This document shows positions 6,674-8,926 of a stretch of DNA of 8,926 bases, in pieces. The stretch lies in the NCBI GenBank assembly GCA_016793585.1, contig JAEUJR010000641.1, forward strand, positions 1 through 8,926, given 5' to 3'. A program made the translations under genes and the position numbers. Numbering within the stretch: the first letter of the stretch is position 1; every line of letters begins with the position of its first letter. Source of the DNA: Archangium sp. (GTDB taxonomy: Bacteria; Myxococcota; Myxococcia; Myxococcales; Myxococcaceae). The notes beneath the pieces are model-generated. The model did not search any database. It was not told the DNA's origin and saw only the letters and a list, made by a program, of their open reading frames with translations.

Positions 6674-7207
6674 TCACCGCCAGGTCGCCGCCATCACCGC
6701 GTGGCCGTTCGCCGCCGACTCGACCTTCACGTGCGCCGACTTCCCGCCGAGGATCGAGACCAGCCCCTCGAGCAGGCCCGCGAGGAACTCGGGCTGCTGA
6801 TCTTCTTCGACGGTGACCTGCAGCTCCTTCGAGCCGCGCTCCTTCACGTCGAGGTGAATCGGGCTGTACTGCGCGCCCATCTCGGCGGCCTGCTTCAGCG
6901 CCCGGCGCGGCCCCATCAACTTCGCCATCGACAGCCACGGCCCCTTCACGAGCTTTCGATCGTCGAGCGAGACGATCACGTGGCGCCCGAGGTGACGAAG
7001 CCGTTGGGCCTGCGCCTTCTCGGCGAACAACGAGTCGGCGGTGAGCTCGATGGAGCGGTACCAGACCGGCTTTGGATAGTGCTCGTGGAGCGGCGACGAC
7101 AGATCGAGGCCGGCGCCAGCGAGGGCGGTGATCAGATCAGCCGAGAGATCGGGGAACAGCGCCCGCTGGAACACGCCCTTCACGAGCTTTCCGGGGACGT
7201 TCTTCAT
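6674..7207 (-). CDS. DUF2378 / TIGR02265 family protein (Myxococcales-specific)
   Basis: A 177-aa protein from the ATG at 7207. A GTG at 7213, overlapping the upstream stop codon in a GTGA, would add two residues and is an equally possible start. The sequence shows the DUF2378 layout: an N-terminal helix (LVKGVFQRALF), then a LITALAGAGLDL-P-L-H-x-H-YP-x-x-W stretch (about 25-52), IELTADSLFAEKAQAQRLRHLGRHVI, MGPRRALKQ at about residues 97-105, and a C-terminal beta-type half with a PEFLAGLLEGLVSILGG helix. This family is multi-copy in Myxococcus and relatives and its function is unknown. No signal peptide, membrane segment or catalytic motif is visible, so it is probably cytoplasmic. It is embedded between the large repeat protein (TGA-GC-ATG junction) and the matB-like gene (2-nt gap), so expression of the three is likely linked. 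The family call comes from remembered consensus, not an alignment. Confidence 0.82.
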   Translation of the reverse strand: MKNVPGKLVKGVFQRALFPDLSADLITALAGAGLDLSSPLHEHYPKPVWYRSIELTADSLFAEKAQAQRLRHLGRHVIVSLDDRKLVKGPWLSMAKLMGPRRALKQAAEMGAQYSPIHLDVKERGSKELQVTVEEDQQPEFLAGLLEGLVSILGGKSAHVKVESAANGHAVMAATWR

Positions 7208-7209
7208 GC

Positions 7210-8926
7210 TCACTGGGCTTTGAACTGAAGGTGGAGCGGTTGGTTGCGGCCGAACACCTCTGACACGCGCGGCGTCGGCTCACGGCCCCAGTACACCTCG
7301 GCGAGCCCACCACACGGGCTGCGGAGCGAGAGCTGCTTGGCGCCATACGGAATGAGCAGCAGATCGCCCGTGCGCGCGAGCAGCGGGCCCGGCAGCACGT
7401 CGGCAGCGCAAGTCGAACTCATGAAGACGCGAACGTAGAGGCGGCCATCTTCACGCAGCGGCATGGGCGCGGGTTCGCTGGGCCGGAAGAAGCCGTCGGC
7501 CAGCGGGCTGGTCGGCTCGAAGCGGGGCACGCCGGTGGGCTGCGCCGTCACGGTCGCGAGCTTGCTCCCAGCATCGGGGCTCACCATCGGAATCGTCACC
7601 GTCGTGGTCGTCGGAGCGGGCTTCGCCGTGTTGGGAGTCACCGCCAGCAGCACGCCACCATCGAGGCCACGCTTCGACACCACGTCTTGCCAGCAGCGCG
7701 GCGGCAGCCCGTTGCCATCATCGGAGCGCTGCAGCACTTCGAGCTCGTACTGGCTCAGCTCGTTCATCAGCGAACACTGCTTCGAGATGCGGCTGCGCCA
7801 GGCGGCAAACGCGGTCTGCAGACACCGCTCGCAGGCGACGGCGCGGGCATGATCGGCCTCGAGCTGCGCGACGCTCTCTTGCGTCTCGAGGCGGCTGACG
7901 ATGCCGGCGGGACTCGAGCGCTGGCAGCGGCAGTCACGCAGCTCACGGGAGGCGAGGAAGCCGAGGGTGTAGTCACGATCGAGCTCCATCTTCGCGCGCT
8001 GAGTGGCGAGCCCTCGCCAGGTCTCGAGCATGGTCTCGGTGGCGCTGCTGGCCGCGGCTGCCGTCGGGGCGCCGACCAACGCCCCCGTCGGTGGATTCGC
8101 TGAGCCGCTCGCAGGGGCCGTCGTTCCGCCTGGCGACGTCGCACCCGTCGGTGGATTCGCGGAGCCGGTCGCAGTGGCCGTCGTTCCTCCCTGCGACGTG
8201 CCGCTCGGCGAATTCGTGGAGCCGTTCGCAGTGGCCGTCGTTGCGGTTGGCGACGTGGTAGCGCTCGGCGGAATCGTGGAACCGTTCGTGGCCGTCGTTG
8301 TGGTGCCGGTCGGCGGGTTCGTCGAGCCGTTCGCAGTGGCCGTCGTTCCATTCGGCGAGGTCACTGTCGCGGCGGTGGTGCCAGGCGCCGGGTTGGGCGT
8401 CGCGGTGACGGTCGTCGTCGTTCCGGGAGTCGCGGTGCCGCCTGCGGCCGAGGCAGTCGTGGTCGACCCCGGGGCCGCGCTTCCACCCCCTGCGGCGAGC
8501 GTCGAATTGGCGACGACGAGCGCTCCGGCCTTGCCAGGTGTGGAGGCCGCAGCAACGACGCCCGCCGCCCCGCCGCCGGCGCCTTTCGTCGCGCTCGCAG
8601 CCCCACCAGCGGTGCCACCTCCGGCTCCCGGCGCATCGAGCGCCATCGACACGCGCGTCGTGTCGACCTTGCTGCTCCTCACCTGCTGCGCGCACTCGAG
8701 CCCGCGCGCGAACAGCCACGTCTTGTAGTTCGCGTATTCGTTCTGAACGGTGGAGGCGAGCCGCGCGAGATCCATACGAGACTGGGCCTGCGCGAAGAGA
8801 TCGGGGCGCGAGCGCTCCTTGCAGTTGACCGCCGTGTTCGGCCGCTCGTTGAGCCCGCTGCGCTTCGGCGGGTACTTCTGGCCGCGGTACGGGCGATCGA
8901 GATCGGCGAGCGAGTCGGTGAGCGCC
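7210..8926 (-). CDS. large Cys-containing protein with Thr/Pro/Gly/Ala-rich repeat linker, 5' end beyond right edge
   Basis: The reading frame is open from the right edge to the TGA at 7212-7210, about 571 codons, with no ATG, GTG or TTG before 8775. The ATG at 8775 is internal, because the 50 codons upstream are coding-like and continue the same helical style. Order of parts: a helical segment with two cysteines (8925-8635), a low-complexity Ala/Gly/Thr/Pro/Ser tract of about 200 residues (8640-8040) whose C-terminal half is a tandem repeat, a helical block with CRC, ACERC, KQC and PRC cysteines (about 8040-7665), a short Thr/Pro linker, and a beta-rich C-terminal domain (about 7515-7213) with two more cysteines. 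Paired cysteines and the Thr/Pro/Ser linker suggest export and disulfides, but the signal peptide, if any, lies outside the window. I do not recognise the family. The stop codon overlaps or abuts the DUF2378 start, so it is the first visible gene of a three-gene operon. Confidence 0.82.
   Translation of the reverse strand, partial: ALTDSLADLDRPYRGQKYPPKRSGLNERPNTAVNCKERSRPDLFAQAQSRMDLARLASTVQNEYANYKTWLFARGLECAQQVRSSKVDTTRVSMALDAPGAGGGTAGGAASATKGAGGGAAGVVAAASTPGKAGALVVANSTLAAGGGSAAPGSTTTASAAGGTATPGTTTTVTATPNPAPGTTAATVTSPNGTTATANGSTNPPTGTTTTATNGSTIPPSATTSPTATTATANGSTNSPSGTSQGGTTATATGSANPPTGATSPGGTTAPASGSANPPTGALVGAPTAAAASSATETMLETWRGLATQRAKMELDRDYTLGFLASRELRDCRCQRSSPAGIVSRLETQESVAQLEADHARAVACERCLQTAFAAWRSRISKQCSLMNELSQYELEVLQRSDDGNGLPPRCWQDVVSKRGLDGGVLLAVTPNTAKPAPTTTTVTIPMVSPDAGSKLATVTAQPTGVPRFEPTSPLADGFFRPSEPAPMPLREDGRLYVRVFMSSTCAADVLPGPLLARTGDLLLIPYGAKQLSLRSPCGGLAEVYWGREPTPRVSEVFGRNQPLHLQFKAQ
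8087..8365. repeat. in-frame tandem repeat, about five units of 60/57/60/45 bp
   Basis: The anchor GTCGGTGGATTCGC recurs at 8087, 8147, 8204 (as CTCGGCGAATTCGT), 8264 and 8309, with a decayed sixth trace near 8351. Each anchor is followed by a variant of GAGCCGTTCGCAGTGGCCGT. Spacings of 60, 57, 60 and 45 bp are all multiples of three, so copy changes preserve the frame. On the coding (minus) strand the unit reads roughly TTATANGSTNPPTGTTSPGG, a flexible Thr/Asn/Gly/Pro linker of 15-20 residues. Confidence 0.85.

Noticed and set aside
6672..6938. N-terminal extension of the matB-like protein
   Set aside because: The extra residues overlap the DUF2378 coding region in another frame and have a shadow-like composition; the MGALFP start fits MatB proteins.
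7815..7845. c-type heme attachment site at ACERC
   Set aside because: The motif is CERCL; the obligatory histidine after the second cysteine (CXXCH) is missing.
8087..8365. CRISPR array
   Set aside because: The repeats are degenerate, contiguous 45-60-bp units with multiples-of-three spacing inside a coding frame, with no unique spacers.
8003..8728. Plus-strand frame encoding a Val/Ala/Pro-rich repetitive protein
   Set aside because: It is the complement of the repeat linker of the minus-strand gene; the apparent VGGFVEP repeats are the same tandem repeat read backwards.

Overview
The window reads as chromosomal DNA of a high-GC deltaproteobacterial-type organism, most likely a myxobacterium (phylum Myxococcota). 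The best taxonomic marker is the gene at 6674-7207, which looks like the Myxococcales-specific paralogous family TIGR02265/DUF2378. The lipoprotein with arrayed CX5CX5CX4C cysteine units and the strong G/C bias at third codon positions fit the same origin. No tRNA, rRNA, insertion sequence, CRISPR array or integration site is visible.

Layout. (a) 1-1262, minus strand: a riboflavin biosynthesis pair. A ribB-type DHBP synthase is fused to a C-terminal domain that resembles GTP cyclohydrolase II but has lost the zinc and catalytic signatures (RibBX-like). It is followed 8 nt later by the start of ribH, lumazine synthase, which runs off the left edge. (b) 1372-2046, plus strand: a secreted DUF2807-type beta-repeat protein, divergent from the rib genes. 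(c) 2110-3468, minus strand: a large lipoprotein with five cysteine-rich units between two related beta-type domains. It converges on the DUF2807 gene, and an 11-bp inverted repeat between the two acts as a terminator candidate. (d) 3589-4035, minus strand: soxR, the [2Fe-2S] redox-sensing MerR-family regulator. It is divergent from an unrecognised 379-aa protein (4083-5222, plus). The 47-bp gap between them holds a SoxR-box-like element between a -35 and a poor -10, so the unknown gene may be a SoxR target with a nearly leaderless mRNA. (e) 5238-8926, minus strand: three tightly packed genes. In transcription order these are a large Cys-containing protein with a Thr/Pro/Gly repeat tract (its 5' end lies beyond the right edge), a DUF2378 protein, and a MatB-type malonyl-CoA synthetase. 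The junctions are a stop/start overlap and a 2-nt gap, so they are probably one translationally coupled operon.

How they may work together. ribBX and ribH supply the four-carbon unit of riboflavin and then condense it to lumazine. SoxR probably controls itself and the divergent unknown gene in response to redox-active compounds. The MatB-like enzyme would make malonyl-CoA (or methylmalonyl-CoA) from the free acid. Its partner genes do not reveal a pathway, so the role of the whole operon is open. The most unusual items are the SoxR-linked unknown gene, the degenerate RibBX domain, the symmetrical Cys-array lipoprotein and the in-frame 60-bp tandem repeat in the rightmost gene.
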